Assembly (NCBI RefSeq): GCF_900094575.1
Contig: NZ_FMAE01000007.1
Coordinates: 434,001-498,000 of the forward strand
Direction: 5' to 3'
Origin: Bradyrhizobium yuanmingense
GTDB taxonomy: Bacteria > Pseudomonadota > Alphaproteobacteria > Rhizobiales > Xanthobacteraceae
DNA length: 64,000 nucleotides
Made by a program: the position numbers and the translations under genes. Position 1 is the first letter of the stretch. Each line of letters starts with the position of its first letter. Below the pieces are notes generated by a model. That model did no database searches, had not been told where the DNA came from, and was given only the letters and a program-made list of their open reading frames with translations. Shown here piece by piece: positions 7,750 through 16,093 of the stretch.

Positions 7750-8325
7750 TCAGCCGACCATGACAATCCGGCTGCGCAGCATGGTCCGGGACGACCGGCC
7801 GAGCCGGCGGAGCAGCCGTGCCTCGGAATGCCGGGCGTGTGGCGGGTAGCCGCCGATCCGGTCGTAATGATCGCGCGCGATCAGCAGCCCTTGATCGCCG
7901 AGAGGACCGACGAGCCTGCGCGCCACTGCCCAGAGGACGTCGCGCACTGCGGTATTTGCGTAGGGCGAACGGGCATAGCGGAACACCGCGGCACGATCCC
8001 GGCCGCTGGTGGCGACGGCCTGGATGAACTGGGTGGTTTCCTCGATCCAGCCGGTTTCCAGCACCGCGCCCGCAGGCAGGAACATCAGCCAGGGCGATCG
8101 GGCCTGGCGCGCCCCGGCAGCGAGCGCAGCGCCTTGCGAAGGCCCTTCGAAGCCGATGAAACGGCAGCCCGCGACGTCGGCAACGCGCTCGATGACGCCG
8201 TTGCGCGTGCCGTCGACGAGAAGCACTTCCCGGATCACGCCGGCTGCGGCGCCGGGCACCAGCGCGGCCAGGGTTGCGACCGCCGTCTGCTCGACACCTT
8301 CGGTCGGAATGATGACGCTCAGCAT
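7750..8325 (-). CDS. Glycosyltransferase family 2-like protein
   Basis: A 191-residue protein with a compact GT-A fold pattern: LSVIIPTEG at 2-10, REVLLVDG near 32-39 (nucleotide-binding Asp), GAALAAGARQARSPWLMFLPAGAVLETGWIEE around 65-95 (equivalent to the DxD-containing strand, here with AGA instead of a clear DxD), and a GGYPPHARHSEARLLRRLGR segment near the C-terminus. Most family members are 220-250 residues, so this one is short, and the missing acidic DxD raises doubt about catalysis. The acceptor is unknown. It reads towards the MarR-GNAT gene. Confidence 0.7.
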   Translation of the reverse strand: MLSVIIPTEGVEQTAVATLAALVPGAAAGVIREVLLVDGTRNGVIERVADVAGCRFIGFEGPSQGAALAAGARQARSPWLMFLPAGAVLETGWIEETTQFIQAVATSGRDRAAVFRYARSPYANTAVRDVLWAVARRLVGPLGDQGLLIARDHYDRIGGYPPHARHSEARLLRRLGRSSRTMLRSRIVMVG

Positions 8326-8577
8326 GATTGAGGCTTCAGTTTCCGCACTTCGGGAGAAGCGTAGCGTTGCATGATGTTGTCATAAACCCGTCGCGCTGCC
8401 GAGTGCAACTTTCGGAAGGGGCTTCGGCGTGCGATGGTAAACTGCCGCGAGTTCATCACGACCAGATGTGCCAGGCGCGGCTGGTAATATTGCCGAATGT
8501 TTCGGCACAAGCCGATCCTGACGGTATTAACCCCGAATGCTTCGTGGCGACGTTTCGCTGCCCGGGAGAGACTTTGC

Positions 8578-9420
8578 ATGAACGCCGATCACCTCGCCGT
8601 TGGCACCGCGCCAACATCGCCGAAGCAGGAGGCCGCGCCGACCTTGCGGATCCGGGCGCTGATGCTGGGCGACCGCATCAACGCGTCTGGCCTCGAGATC
8701 GGCACGCTGGTGTCCTCGACGCCGGCCGCCTTCCGCGTTCATGCCGGCCTTGCCGTGATCTTTCGCTACGGCGTCGTCGTGCTGATCGGGCTGTTGCCGT
8801 CGGAGGAGAAGGTCCTCGTCGACAACCTGAGATCGCGCGTTACCGGAGAGTTCAGCCCCTACGAGGAGGAGATCGCGCAGGCGCAGCTCTGCAACGAGGA
8901 AGCCGGCGAGACGATCCAGCCGGGCGGGCCGATCTGCCTCGCCAAGTTCTCCGACGACCGGCTGCTGCTGGTTGCGGACGCACTCGCCAAGAGCACGTCG
9001 CTGGCGCGCGACGAGCGGCGCGTCGCCGCGGTCTTCGACGTCATCGAGCCGTTTGCACGGGAGCTCGCCGAGCGCGGTCGCACGCCGCAACGGCGCAAGG
9101 GTATCCTGCAATTGATCGGCAACGCGCTGCTGGTGCAGCAGCGGGTCGCCGGCCGCGTCGCCGTCGCCGAGAAGCCCGACGTGCTCTGGGAGAAGCCCGA
9201 GCTCGACCGGCTCTATTCGCGCCTGGAGGACGAATACGAACTGAAGGAGCGCCTCGACACGCTCGAGCGCAAGCTTGCCGCGGTGTCGGAGACCGCCAAC
9301 GCGCTGACCGATATCATCGATACCCAGCGCTCGCTCCGCCTGGAGATCGCCGTCGTGGTGCTGATCCTGATCGAGGTCGCGATGGGGACTTTTCAGCTCC
9401 TGACCGGCCGCGGTCACTAA
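8578..9420 (+). CDS. RMD1/DUF155 family membrane protein
   Basis: A 280-residue member of the DUF155/RMD1 family, named for a yeast protein needed for meiotic division and related mitochondrial proteins; the bacterial role is unknown. The body shows LRIRALMLGDRINASGLE at the start, FRYGVVVLIGL near residue 60-70, and a long coiled-coil-like segment about 195-245 (LYSRLEDEYELKERLDTLERKL). A single transmembrane helix closes the protein (about 252-273). I chose the ATG at 8578 because a GGGAGAG ribosome binding site lies just before it; a longer frame opens at 8497 but has no such site. It is convergent with ackA. Confidence 0.8.
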   Translation: MNADHLAVGTAPTSPKQEAAPTLRIRALMLGDRINASGLEIGTLVSSTPAAFRVHAGLAVIFRYGVVVLIGLLPSEEKVLVDNLRSRVTGEFSPYEEEIAQAQLCNEEAGETIQPGGPICLAKFSDDRLLLVADALAKSTSLARDERRVAAVFDVIEPFARELAERGRTPQRRKGILQLIGNALLVQQRVAGRVAVAEKPDVLWEKPELDRLYSRLEDEYELKERLDTLERKLAAVSETANALTDIIDTQRSLRLEIAVVVLILIEVAMGTFQLLTGRGH

Positions 9421-9462
9421 GCAGGATGAGATCAGGTTTGATTGCTATAACGTAAGTGCACT

Positions 9463-9485
9463 CCCTCTCCCGCTTGCGGAGAGGG
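9463..9485. repeat. Short hairpin of the CCCTCTCCC repeat family
   Basis: CCCTCTCC and GGAGAGGG arms enclose CGCTTGC; TGTTTTC follows on the plus strand. It sits between convergent rmd1-like gene and ackA and resembles a transcription terminator for the rightward gene. It is the short form of the repeats at 56501 and 59847. Confidence 0.7.
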
Positions 9486-9508
9486 TGTTTTCGCAACGGG
9501 ATAACGCC

Positions 9509-10681
9509 CTAGATCAGAGCCGCGCAATGGCGCGCGATCATCATCTCTTCGTTGGTGGGAATGACGAAGACCTCGACCATGCTGCCGCTGCCGTTGATGC
9601 GCTCGCGCGCGGCATCGTTGCTTGCGGCGTCGATGCGCACGCCCATCCAGGCGAGACGCTCGCCGATCGCGCCGCGGATGTCCTTGGCATGTTCGCCGAT
9701 GCCGCCGGTGAAGATCAGGCAGTCCAGGCCGCCGAGCGTGGCCGCCATCATCGCGACCTGCTGCGCCGCACGGAAGGTGAAGAGATCCACGGCTTCACGC
9801 GCCGCAGCCTCGCGGCTCGCCAGCAGCGTGCGCATGTCCGCAGACAAGCCGGAGACGCCGAAGAGGCCTGACTCGTGATAGAGCAGGTGCTGGACATCCT
9901 CGATCGACATGTTCTCGTGCTGTTGCAGATAGAGCAGCACGCCCGGATCGATCGCACCGCAACGCGTGCCCATCACGAGGCCGTCGAGCGGCGTCAGCCC
10001 CATCGTGGTGTCGATGCTGCGGCCATCGCGCAGGGCGCAGAGGCTGGCGCCATTGCCGAGATGCGCGATGACAGTGCGCTTGGCCACGAGCTCCGGCGCG
10101 ATCTCGGCCAGGCGTCCCGCGACATATTCGAACGAGAGGCCGTGAAAGCCGTAGCGCCTGACGCCACGCGCCTCGAATCGCCGGGGAATGGCGAAGCGGC
10201 TCGCCGGCGGCGCGAGGCCGTGGTGGAAGGCGGTGTCGAAACACGCGATCTGCGTCAGCTCGGGCCGGATCGCCGCGAGCGTGCGCACCGGCGCGAGGCA
10301 GCGCGGCTGGTGCAGCGGCGCCAGCGGCGTCAAGGCCTCCAGTTTCGCAATGATGTCCTCTGTCAGGACCTCCGGGCCTGAATAATCCGGCCCGCCGTGG
10401 ACGATGCGATGGCCGATGGCCCGCAGGCTGCGTCCACCGAACCGGTCCTCGATGAAGGTGAGCACGTCCGCGAACAGATGGCCGCGGGCTCCGTCAGGCG
10501 CCTGATTGCTTGTCTCGAACAGGTCTTCGCCCGTGGGGCCCTTCACCACCAGCCGGGGTTTGGCCTCGTGCTCGTCGAGCAGGCCCTTGCAGAGCAGGGC
10601 AGGCTCGGCCGCCGCGACATCGAACAGGCCGAACTTGATGCTCGACGATCCCGCGTTGAGGACGAGGACCGTGTCCGACAT
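9509..10681 (-). CDS. ackA: Acetate kinase
   Basis: A 390-residue acetate kinase of the ASKHA superfamily. It interconverts acetyl phosphate plus ADP with acetate plus ATP. Visible signatures are LVLNAGSSSIKFGLF at the N-terminus (phosphate-1 motif), IGHRIVHGGPDYSGPEV (catalytic Arg region), HLGNGASLCALRDGRSIDTTMGLTPL (phosphate-2 and metal region), and FTGGIGEHAKDIRG (adenosine site with the conserved Glu). The start lies 2 bp after the phosphoketolase stop, so the two genes form an operon in which phosphoketolase makes acetyl phosphate and this enzyme harvests ATP from it. Confidence 0.97.
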   Translation of the reverse strand: MSDTVLVLNAGSSSIKFGLFDVAAAEPALLCKGLLDEHEAKPRLVVKGPTGEDLFETSNQAPDGARGHLFADVLTFIEDRFGGRSLRAIGHRIVHGGPDYSGPEVLTEDIIAKLEALTPLAPLHQPRCLAPVRTLAAIRPELTQIACFDTAFHHGLAPPASRFAIPRRFEARGVRRYGFHGLSFEYVAGRLAEIAPELVAKRTVIAHLGNGASLCALRDGRSIDTTMGLTPLDGLVMGTRCGAIDPGVLLYLQQHENMSIEDVQHLLYHESGLFGVSGLSADMRTLLASREAAAREAVDLFTFRAAQQVAMMAATLGGLDCLIFTGGIGEHAKDIRGAIGERLAWMGVRIDAASNDAARERINGSGSMVEVFVIPTNEEMMIARHCAALI

Positions 10682-10683
10682 CG

Positions 10684-13098
10684 CTAATCGCCGGCCTCGG
10701 CCGGCGTGTTGCCGCCGGCGCTGTTTTGCCAGACCCAGTCACGAATCTCAGGCATGTCTTCACCGTGCTCGCGGACATAACGGGAGTGTTCGATCAGTCT
10801 GTCGCGGAATTGCTGCTTCACCTGAGCGGCCTTGGTCGCCAGTCCCGGCACGCGTTCGATCGCCTCGATCGCGAGGTGGTAGCGGTCGAGTTCGTTGAGC
10901 ACGACCATGTCGAAGGGCGTCGTCGTGGTGCCCTCCTCGGCAAAGCCGCGCACATGCATGCCGGCATGGTTGGTGCGATTATAGGTCAGCCGGTGAATGA
11001 GATAGGGATAGCCGTGATAGGCAAAGATCACAGGCTTGTCGCGCGTGAACAGGCTGTCGAAGTCGCGGTCGGACAGGCCGTGCGGATGCTGCTCCCTCGG
11101 CTGCAGCGTCATGAGGTCGACGACGTTGACGACGCGGATCTTCAAGTCCGGCAGCGCCTTGCGTAGGAGGTCGACGGCAGCGAGCGTCTCCAGCGTCGGC
11201 ACGTCGCCGGCGCAGGCCATGACGACGTCGGGCTCGCCCTTTCCGTCCTCCGTGCCCGCCCAGGTCCAGATGCCGATGCCGGCATCGCAATGCGTCGCCG
11301 CGTCCTGCATCGACAGCCATTGCGGCGCCGGCTGCTTGCCGGCGACGATTACGTTGATGCGGTTATAGGTCCGCAGGCAGTGGTCGGCGATCCACAGCAG
11401 CGTATTGGCGTCCGGCGGGAAGTAGATGCGGACGATGTCGGCCTTCTTGTTGGCGACGAGATCGACGAAACCGGGGTCCTGATGGCTGAAGCCGTTATGG
11501 TCCTGGCGCCAGACATGCGAGGTCAGCAGATAATTGAGCGAGGCGATCGGACGCCGCCACGGCAGCTCCCGCGTCACCTTCAGCCATTTGGCGTGTTGGT
11601 TGAACATGGAATCCACGATGTGGATGAAGGCCTCGTAGCAGGAGAAGAAGCCGTGCCGTCCCGTGAGCAGATAGCCCTCCAGCCAGCCCTGGCAGAGATG
11701 CTCGCTCAGCACCTCCATGACGCGGCCGTCCTGGGCGAGGTGCACGTCGTAAGGCTCGGTGGGCTCCATCCAGACGCGTTCGGTGGCTTCGAACACGGCG
11801 TCGAGCCGGTTCGATGCCGTCTCGTCCGGGCCCATGATGCGGAAGTTGCGCTCCTTCGCGTTGAGGCGGATGACATCGCGCAGGAATTTGCCGAGCTCGC
11901 GCGTCGCTTCCGCAACGACTTCGCCGGGCTGCGTCACCTCGATCGCGAAGCTGCGGAAGTCGGGCAGCTTCAGCTCCTTCTTCAGCACGCCGCCATTGGC
12001 ATGCGGATTGGCGCCCATGCGCCTGACGCCTTCGGGCGCAAGCGCCTGAAGCTCGGCAACGAGCGCGCCGTTGCCATCGAACAGCTTTTCCGGCTCGTAA
12101 CTGCGCATCCAGTCTTCGAGCACCTTGAGATGCTCCGGGTTCTCGCGGCAGCCTGCGACTGGCACCTGATGCGCGCGCCAGAAGCCCTCCACCTTCTTGC
12201 CGTCGACCTCCTTCGGGCCGGTCCAGCCCTTCGGGCTGCGCAGCACGATCATCGGCCAGCGCGGCCGCTCGACGGTTGTGCGGCCGTCGCGGGCATGCTG
12301 CTGGATCGAGCGGATGCTGGCGAATGCGACGTCCAGCGCATCGGCCATGGCCTGGTGCATCAATTTGGGATCGTCGCCGCTGACGAACAGCGGCTCATGG
12401 CCGAACCCGCGGAAAAGGTCGCGGATCTCCGCGTCCTGCATCCGCCCGAGCACGGTGGGGTTGGCGATCTTGTAGCCGTTGAGATGCAGGATCGGCAGCA
12501 CTGCGCCGTCATGGGCGGGGTTCAGGAACTTGTTGGAGTGCCAGGACGCAGCGAGCGGGCCGGTCTCGGCCTCGCCGTCGCCGACCACGCAGGCGACGAT
12601 CAAATCCGGATTGTCGAATGCGGCGCCATAGGCGTGCACCAGCGCATAGCCAAGCTCGCCGCCTTCGTGAATCGAGCCGGGCGTTTCCGGTGCCGCATGG
12701 CTCGGAATGCCGCCGGGGAAGGAGAACTGCCGAAACAGCTTGCGCAATCCATCCGCATCGCGCGCGATCTCGGGATAGATCTCGCTGTAGCTGCCTTCGA
12801 GATAAGTGTTGGCGACCATGCCCGGACCGCCATGGCCGGGACCGCAGACATAGATCACGCTGACATCGAGCGCCCGGATGACGCGGTTGAGATGGGCGTA
12901 GATGAAGTTCAGGCCCGGCGTCGTGCCCCAATGACCCAGCAGACGCGGCTTGATGTGCTCGGGCCGCAGCGGCTCGCGCAGCAGCGGATTGTCGAGCAGG
13001 TAGATTTGCCCGACCGAGAGGTAGTTGGCGGCGCGCCAATAGCGATCGAGCAGATCGAGGTCGCTGCTCGCTTCGTCCGTTTTTTGTTGGATTGTCAT
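10684..13098 (-). CDS. xfp: Xylulose-5-phosphate/fructose-6-phosphate phosphoketolase
   Basis: A thiamine-diphosphate enzyme of 804 residues that cleaves xylulose 5-phosphate or fructose 6-phosphate with phosphate into acetyl phosphate and a triose or tetrose phosphate. The TPP/Mg motif GDGEAETGPLAASWHSNKF lies near residue 172, and the family blocks YVCGPGHGGPGMVANTYLEGSY, GYKIANPT and HPHGLSDRDFDSLF are all present. I set the start at the ATG at 13098 (MTIQQKTDEA), which follows an AGGA ribosome binding site; the open frame extends 81 codons further upstream but that part has no family similarity. ackA follows after 2 bp. A FixK-type box lies about 95 bp upstream. Confidence 0.96.
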   Translation of the reverse strand: MTIQQKTDEASSDLDLLDRYWRAANYLSVGQIYLLDNPLLREPLRPEHIKPRLLGHWGTTPGLNFIYAHLNRVIRALDVSVIYVCGPGHGGPGMVANTYLEGSYSEIYPEIARDADGLRKLFRQFSFPGGIPSHAAPETPGSIHEGGELGYALVHAYGAAFDNPDLIVACVVGDGEAETGPLAASWHSNKFLNPAHDGAVLPILHLNGYKIANPTVLGRMQDAEIRDLFRGFGHEPLFVSGDDPKLMHQAMADALDVAFASIRSIQQHARDGRTTVERPRWPMIVLRSPKGWTGPKEVDGKKVEGFWRAHQVPVAGCRENPEHLKVLEDWMRSYEPEKLFDGNGALVAELQALAPEGVRRMGANPHANGGVLKKELKLPDFRSFAIEVTQPGEVVAEATRELGKFLRDVIRLNAKERNFRIMGPDETASNRLDAVFEATERVWMEPTEPYDVHLAQDGRVMEVLSEHLCQGWLEGYLLTGRHGFFSCYEAFIHIVDSMFNQHAKWLKVTRELPWRRPIASLNYLLTSHVWRQDHNGFSHQDPGFVDLVANKKADIVRIYFPPDANTLLWIADHCLRTYNRINVIVAGKQPAPQWLSMQDAATHCDAGIGIWTWAGTEDGKGEPDVVMACAGDVPTLETLAAVDLLRKALPDLKIRVVNVVDLMTLQPREQHPHGLSDRDFDSLFTRDKPVIFAYHGYPYLIHRLTYNRTNHAGMHVRGFAEEGTTTTPFDMVVLNELDRYHLAIEAIERVPGLATKAAQVKQQFRDRLIEHSRYVREHGEDMPEIRDWVWQNSAGGNTPAEAGD

Positions 13099-13191
13099 GT
13101 TCCTGCCGACCTTCACTTCGCGATCGTCACCAACCCGGTTCCGGGGCGATCGATCCGTCGGGCATGAAACGGGATGGTCGTGACGGCCGTG

Positions 13192-13205
13192 TTGCGTGAG
13201 GTCAA
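13192..13205. promoter_or_regulatory. FixK/FNR-type box upstream of xfp-ackA
   Basis: TTGC-GTGAGG-TCAA fits the Bradyrhizobium FixK2 consensus TTG(A/C)-N6-(T/G)CAA exactly. It sits 94-107 bp upstream of the xfp start, a workable distance for a class II activator site with a leader. I estimate such a match about once per 35-40 kb by chance at this GC content. Confidence 0.5.
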
Positions 13206-13270
13206 AGGCAGGCGCGCGAAGTTTAGGCAGCTCTACTGTGCATGGGGTTGTTTTCACGTTTTTGGTTTGT

Positions 13271-13285
13271 GTTCTTGATTTGTTC
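13271..13285. promoter_or_regulatory. LexA (SOS) box, GTTC-N7-GTTC
   Basis: GTTC-TTGATTT-GTTC matches the alphaproteobacterial LexA site exactly. It overlaps the likely -35 hexamer TTGATT (13275-13280) of the radical SAM gene, so bound LexA would block transcription. Confidence 0.75.
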
Positions 13286-13302
13286 CTATGTCGTGCTATC
13301 TT
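13275..13302 (+). promoter_or_regulatory. Likely sigma-70 promoter of the radical SAM gene
   Basis: TTGATT at 13275-13280 and TATCTT at 13297-13302 are 16 bp apart. The predicted transcription start falls at about 13308-13310, which is the ATG at 13309, so the mRNA would be leaderless. Confidence 0.5.
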
Positions 13303-13308
13303 GGCTGC

Positions 13309-14472
13309 ATGAGTCCAGCATCCTCTCATGCTCTCAAGCACCCGCCGGTCACGGCGCCCTCCGAGCCGGCGGGTGCGCCTTCAGATTTCCCCGAGCTTGG
13401 CGTCGCCATCGACCGCGCGCGACGGCGAGGGCGGGGCGCGCAGTCCAACGCCAGCGGCCGTTACGAGGCCGAGGCGCGCGTCGCTTTCGACGACGGCTGG
13501 CAGAGCCTCGACGAGCTGCCGCCGTTCAAGACGAGTGTCGCCATCGACACCTCACGCAAGGTGATCACCCGCAACGATTCCCCCGACATCGGTTTCGACC
13601 GCTCGATCAATCCCTATCGCGGCTGCGAGCACGGCTGCGTCTATTGCTTCGCGCGGCCGACCCACGCCTATCTCGGCCTGTCGCCGGGGCTCGACTTCGA
13701 GTCAAAACTGTTCGTGAAGCCCGAGGCGCCTTCGCTGCTCGAGAAGGAGCTTGCGGCTCCCGGCTACGAGCCGCGGATGATCGCGATCGGCACCAACACC
13801 GATCCCTACCAGCCGATCGAGCGCGAGCGCAAAATCATGCGCGGCATTTTGGAAGTGCTGGAGCGCGCAGGGCATCCCGTCGGCATCGTCACCAAGTCGG
13901 CGCTGGTGCTGCGCGACATCGACATTCTCCAGCGGATGGCCAAGCGCAACCTCACCAAGGTCGCGATCTCGGTCACCTCGCTCGATCCGAAGCTGGCGCG
14001 CACCATGGAGCCGCGGGCCGCGACGCCGCCGAAACGGCTGGAGGCGCTGAAGCAGCTCTCGGACGCCGGCATTCCCACCACGGTAATGGTCGCGCCCGTG
14101 ATCCCCGCACTGAACGATTCCGAGATCGAGCGCATCCTCGATGCCGCCGCCCATGCCGGGGTCAAGGAAGCCGCCTATGTGCTGCTGCGGCTGCCGCTGG
14201 AGGTGCGCGATCTCTTCCGCGAATGGCTGATGGCGAACTATCCGGACCGCTATCGCCACGTCTTCACCCTGATCCGAGACATGCGCGGCGGGCGCGACTA
14301 CGACGCCAAATGGGGCGAGCGGATGAAGGGCACCGGACCGATGGCCTGGACCATCGGCCGCCGCTTCGAGATCGCCTGCGAGCGACTCGGCCTCAACAAG
14401 CGGCGCTCCAAGCTGACCATTGATCACTTTGCGCGGCCGAAGCGGAACGGTGATCAGCTCAGCCTGTTTTGA
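13309..14472 (+). CDS. PA0069-family radical SAM protein
   Basis: A 387-residue radical SAM enzyme. The iron-sulfur motif CEHGCVYC (Cys at 106, 110 and 113) follows the family block INPYRGCEHGCVYCFARPTHAYLGL, and MIAIGTNTDPYQPIE and VTKSALVLRDID are further family signatures. The family is related to the spore photoproduct lyase group, but its reaction is not established. I chose the ATG at 13309 over the in-frame ATG at 13288 because neither has a ribosome binding site, while the promoter predicts a transcript starting at 13309. A LexA box at 13271-13285 places it in the SOS response, which suggests a role linked to DNA damage. A VOC gene and rnhB follow on the same strand. Confidence 0.9.
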   Translation: MSPASSHALKHPPVTAPSEPAGAPSDFPELGVAIDRARRRGRGAQSNASGRYEAEARVAFDDGWQSLDELPPFKTSVAIDTSRKVITRNDSPDIGFDRSINPYRGCEHGCVYCFARPTHAYLGLSPGLDFESKLFVKPEAPSLLEKELAAPGYEPRMIAIGTNTDPYQPIERERKIMRGILEVLERAGHPVGIVTKSALVLRDIDILQRMAKRNLTKVAISVTSLDPKLARTMEPRAATPPKRLEALKQLSDAGIPTTVMVAPVIPALNDSEIERILDAAAHAGVKEAAYVLLRLPLEVRDLFREWLMANYPDRYRHVFTLIRDMRGGRDYDAKWGERMKGTGPMAWTIGRRFEIACERLGLNKRRSKLTIDHFARPKRNGDQLSLF

Positions 14473-14496
14473 GCGGACACGTGCAAGAGGTGTCGC

Positions 14497-14952
14497 ATGC
14501 TCAAGGAACTCACCGTGCCGGTGCCGCGGCTGACCGTCATCACGCTCGGTGTGAACGACATCCGCGCCAGCATCGCCTTCTACGACGCGCTCGGTTTCTC
14601 GCGCCGGCTGAAGGAGACCGGCGAGGCGGTTGCGTTCTACGACACCGGCGGTCCGGTGCTAGCGCTTTATCACTGGGATCGGCTCGCGGCGGACGCGTCC
14701 TTGGAGGACCAGCCGAGGCCCACGACCTTTCGCGGCATGACGCTTGCCTGGAATTGCGTGACCCGCGAGGAGGTCGACGAGGTGCTGGCATTCGCCGTCG
14801 AGAAGGGGGCCACCTTGCTGAAGGCGGCGCACGCGACCGATTACGGCGGCTATTGCGGGTATTTTGCCGATCCCGATGCACATGTCTGGGAAGTCGTGGT
14901 CGCACCCGGCATCGAGGTGGGCGAGGACCGGCGGGTGCATCTGGCGGAGTAG
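14497..14952 (+). CDS. VOC family (glyoxalase/dioxygenase-fold) protein
   Basis: A 151-residue vicinal-oxygen-chelate fold protein. It has the two beta-alpha-beta-beta-beta modules: LTVITLGVNDIRASIAFYDALGFS at residues 10-33 and a second half ending in YCGYFADPDAHVWEVVVAPG (about 119-137), where the C-terminal Glu of the metal site sits. The first metal ligand position, usually His or Gln after strand 1, is Thr/Leu here, so metal binding is uncertain. The substrate is unknown. The start follows an AAGAGGTG ribosome binding site 24 bp after the radical SAM stop, so the two are probably co-transcribed. Confidence 0.85.
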   Translation: MLKELTVPVPRLTVITLGVNDIRASIAFYDALGFSRRLKETGEAVAFYDTGGPVLALYHWDRLAADASLEDQPRPTTFRGMTLAWNCVTREEVDEVLAFAVEKGATLLKAAHATDYGGYCGYFADPDAHVWEVVVAPGIEVGEDRRVHLAE

Positions 14953-15029
14953 GGCGGGCGGCCTGAATAACGGGAATATCCTGGGTTCCCGGTTGCGCTG
15001 GCGAAGCCCCCTGGCGCACGATCCCGGCC

Positions 15030-15887
15030 ATGATTCGGGACCCCTCCGCCAAGACCCCAGCCAAAGCCGCGCCGAAGAAAAAGGCCGCGCCGAAGGCTGT
15101 GCCCGCCAAGGCGGCAAAGATATCTGCGGCCGATGCTGCGAAGGTTCCTGCCGGTAGGAAAGGCATCATTGCCGTTGCTCCTCCGAGCTTCCGCCGCGAG
15201 CGCGCGCTGATCAAGCGCGGCGTCTGGCCGGTCGCGGGCTGTGACGAGGCCGGCCGCGGCCCGCTCGCAGGTCCCGTGGTGGCCGCCGCTGTGATTCTCG
15301 ATCCCGACCGCATTCCGCGCGGCATCGACGATTCCAAGCGCCTGACCGCTGAGGAGCGCGAAAAGCTGTTCGACAAGATCTGCGCCACCGCGCAGGTCTC
15401 GGTCGCCGTCGCCTCGCCGGCGCGAATCGACCGCGACAACATCCTGCGCGCCTCGCTGTGGGCGCTGAAGCGCGCCGTGGTGGCCCTGCCCGAGGCGCCC
15501 AGGCACGTCTTCGTCGACGGCCGCGACCGGCTCGACACCGCATGCGACTGCGAGGCCGTGATCGGCGGCGACGGTATCGTGCTGTCGATCGCCGCGGCCT
15601 CCATCGTCGCCAAGGTCACCCGGGACCGGCTGATGTGCGCGCTGGCGCAGGACTGCCCGGGCTACGGCTTCGAGCAGCACAAGGGCTACGCCGTGCCAGA
15701 GCATCTCGACGCGCTTGATCGCCTCGGCCCTTCCATCCACCACCGCAGCTTCTTCGCTCCCGTCGCCGCCGCCCGCGCCAAGCACATGCCCTGGACCGTC
15801 GAGCCGGTGCACGACCTGTTCTCGGTGACCGAGGTCGAGGTGCAGGTGGAGGCGAGCGTCGAGATCGACGCTTCCGTAAATCTCTAG
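15030..15887 (+). CDS. rnhB: Ribonuclease HII with basic N-terminal extension
   Basis: RNase HII removes ribonucleotides from DNA-RNA hybrids. The catalytic block GCDEAGRGPLAG lies at residues 70-81 (Asp72, Glu73), FVDGRDRLD holds the third Asp, and ASIVAKVTRDRLM the fourth. The core starts about 55 residues later than in the Escherichia coli enzyme: residues 8-45 are an Ala-Lys-Pro-rich tail (KTPAKAAPKKKAAPKAVPAK) resembling histone H1 C-terminal tails. The ribosome binding site ahead of 15030 is weak, but no better start is seen in frame. In many alphaproteobacteria rnhB adjoins ccrM; here they are 10.5 kb apart. Confidence 0.95.
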   Translation: MIRDPSAKTPAKAAPKKKAAPKAVPAKAAKISAADAAKVPAGRKGIIAVAPPSFRRERALIKRGVWPVAGCDEAGRGPLAGPVVAAAVILDPDRIPRGIDDSKRLTAEEREKLFDKICATAQVSVAVASPARIDRDNILRASLWALKRAVVALPEAPRHVFVDGRDRLDTACDCEAVIGGDGIVLSIAAASIVAKVTRDRLMCALAQDCPGYGFEQHKGYAVPEHLDALDRLGPSIHHRSFFAPVAAARAKHMPWTVEPVHDLFSVTEVEVQVEASVEIDASVNL

Positions 15888-15912
15888 CGATCCTCCTACA
15901 GCTTTCCCATCC

Positions 15913-15995
15913 GTCATGGCCGGGCTTGACCCGGCCACCCACGTCTTACCAGCGGCACGAAGAACGTGGATGCCCGGGACAAGCCCGGGCATGAC
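15913..15995. repeat. Palindromic intergenic repeat, GTCATGGCCGGGCTTG family
   Basis: Inverted repeat beginning GTCATGGCCGGGCTTGACCC and ending CAAGCCCGGGCATGAC, with CCACGT / ACGTGG inner arms. A close copy lies at 57890-57972. It sits between rnhB and the GT39-like gene. Confidence 0.9.
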
Positions 15996-16093
15996 GAACT
16001 GCGGCGGTTGCCACAACCCGTGACGCCCTTTATCAAAACAGACGTGAGCGAATAGGGCCGGCTGGACGGGTTGGCTGCACCTTCGGACGTTGC

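Noticed and set aside
11290..13167. A 625-residue open frame antisense to xfp
   Set aside because: It mirrors the phosphoketolase codons, has no recognisable motif, and arises from the high third-position GC of the real gene.
13099..13341. An N-terminal extension of phosphoketolase by 81 residues
   Set aside because: The extra part crosses the FixK- and LexA-box region and has no family similarity; the ATG at 13098 has a ribosome binding site.
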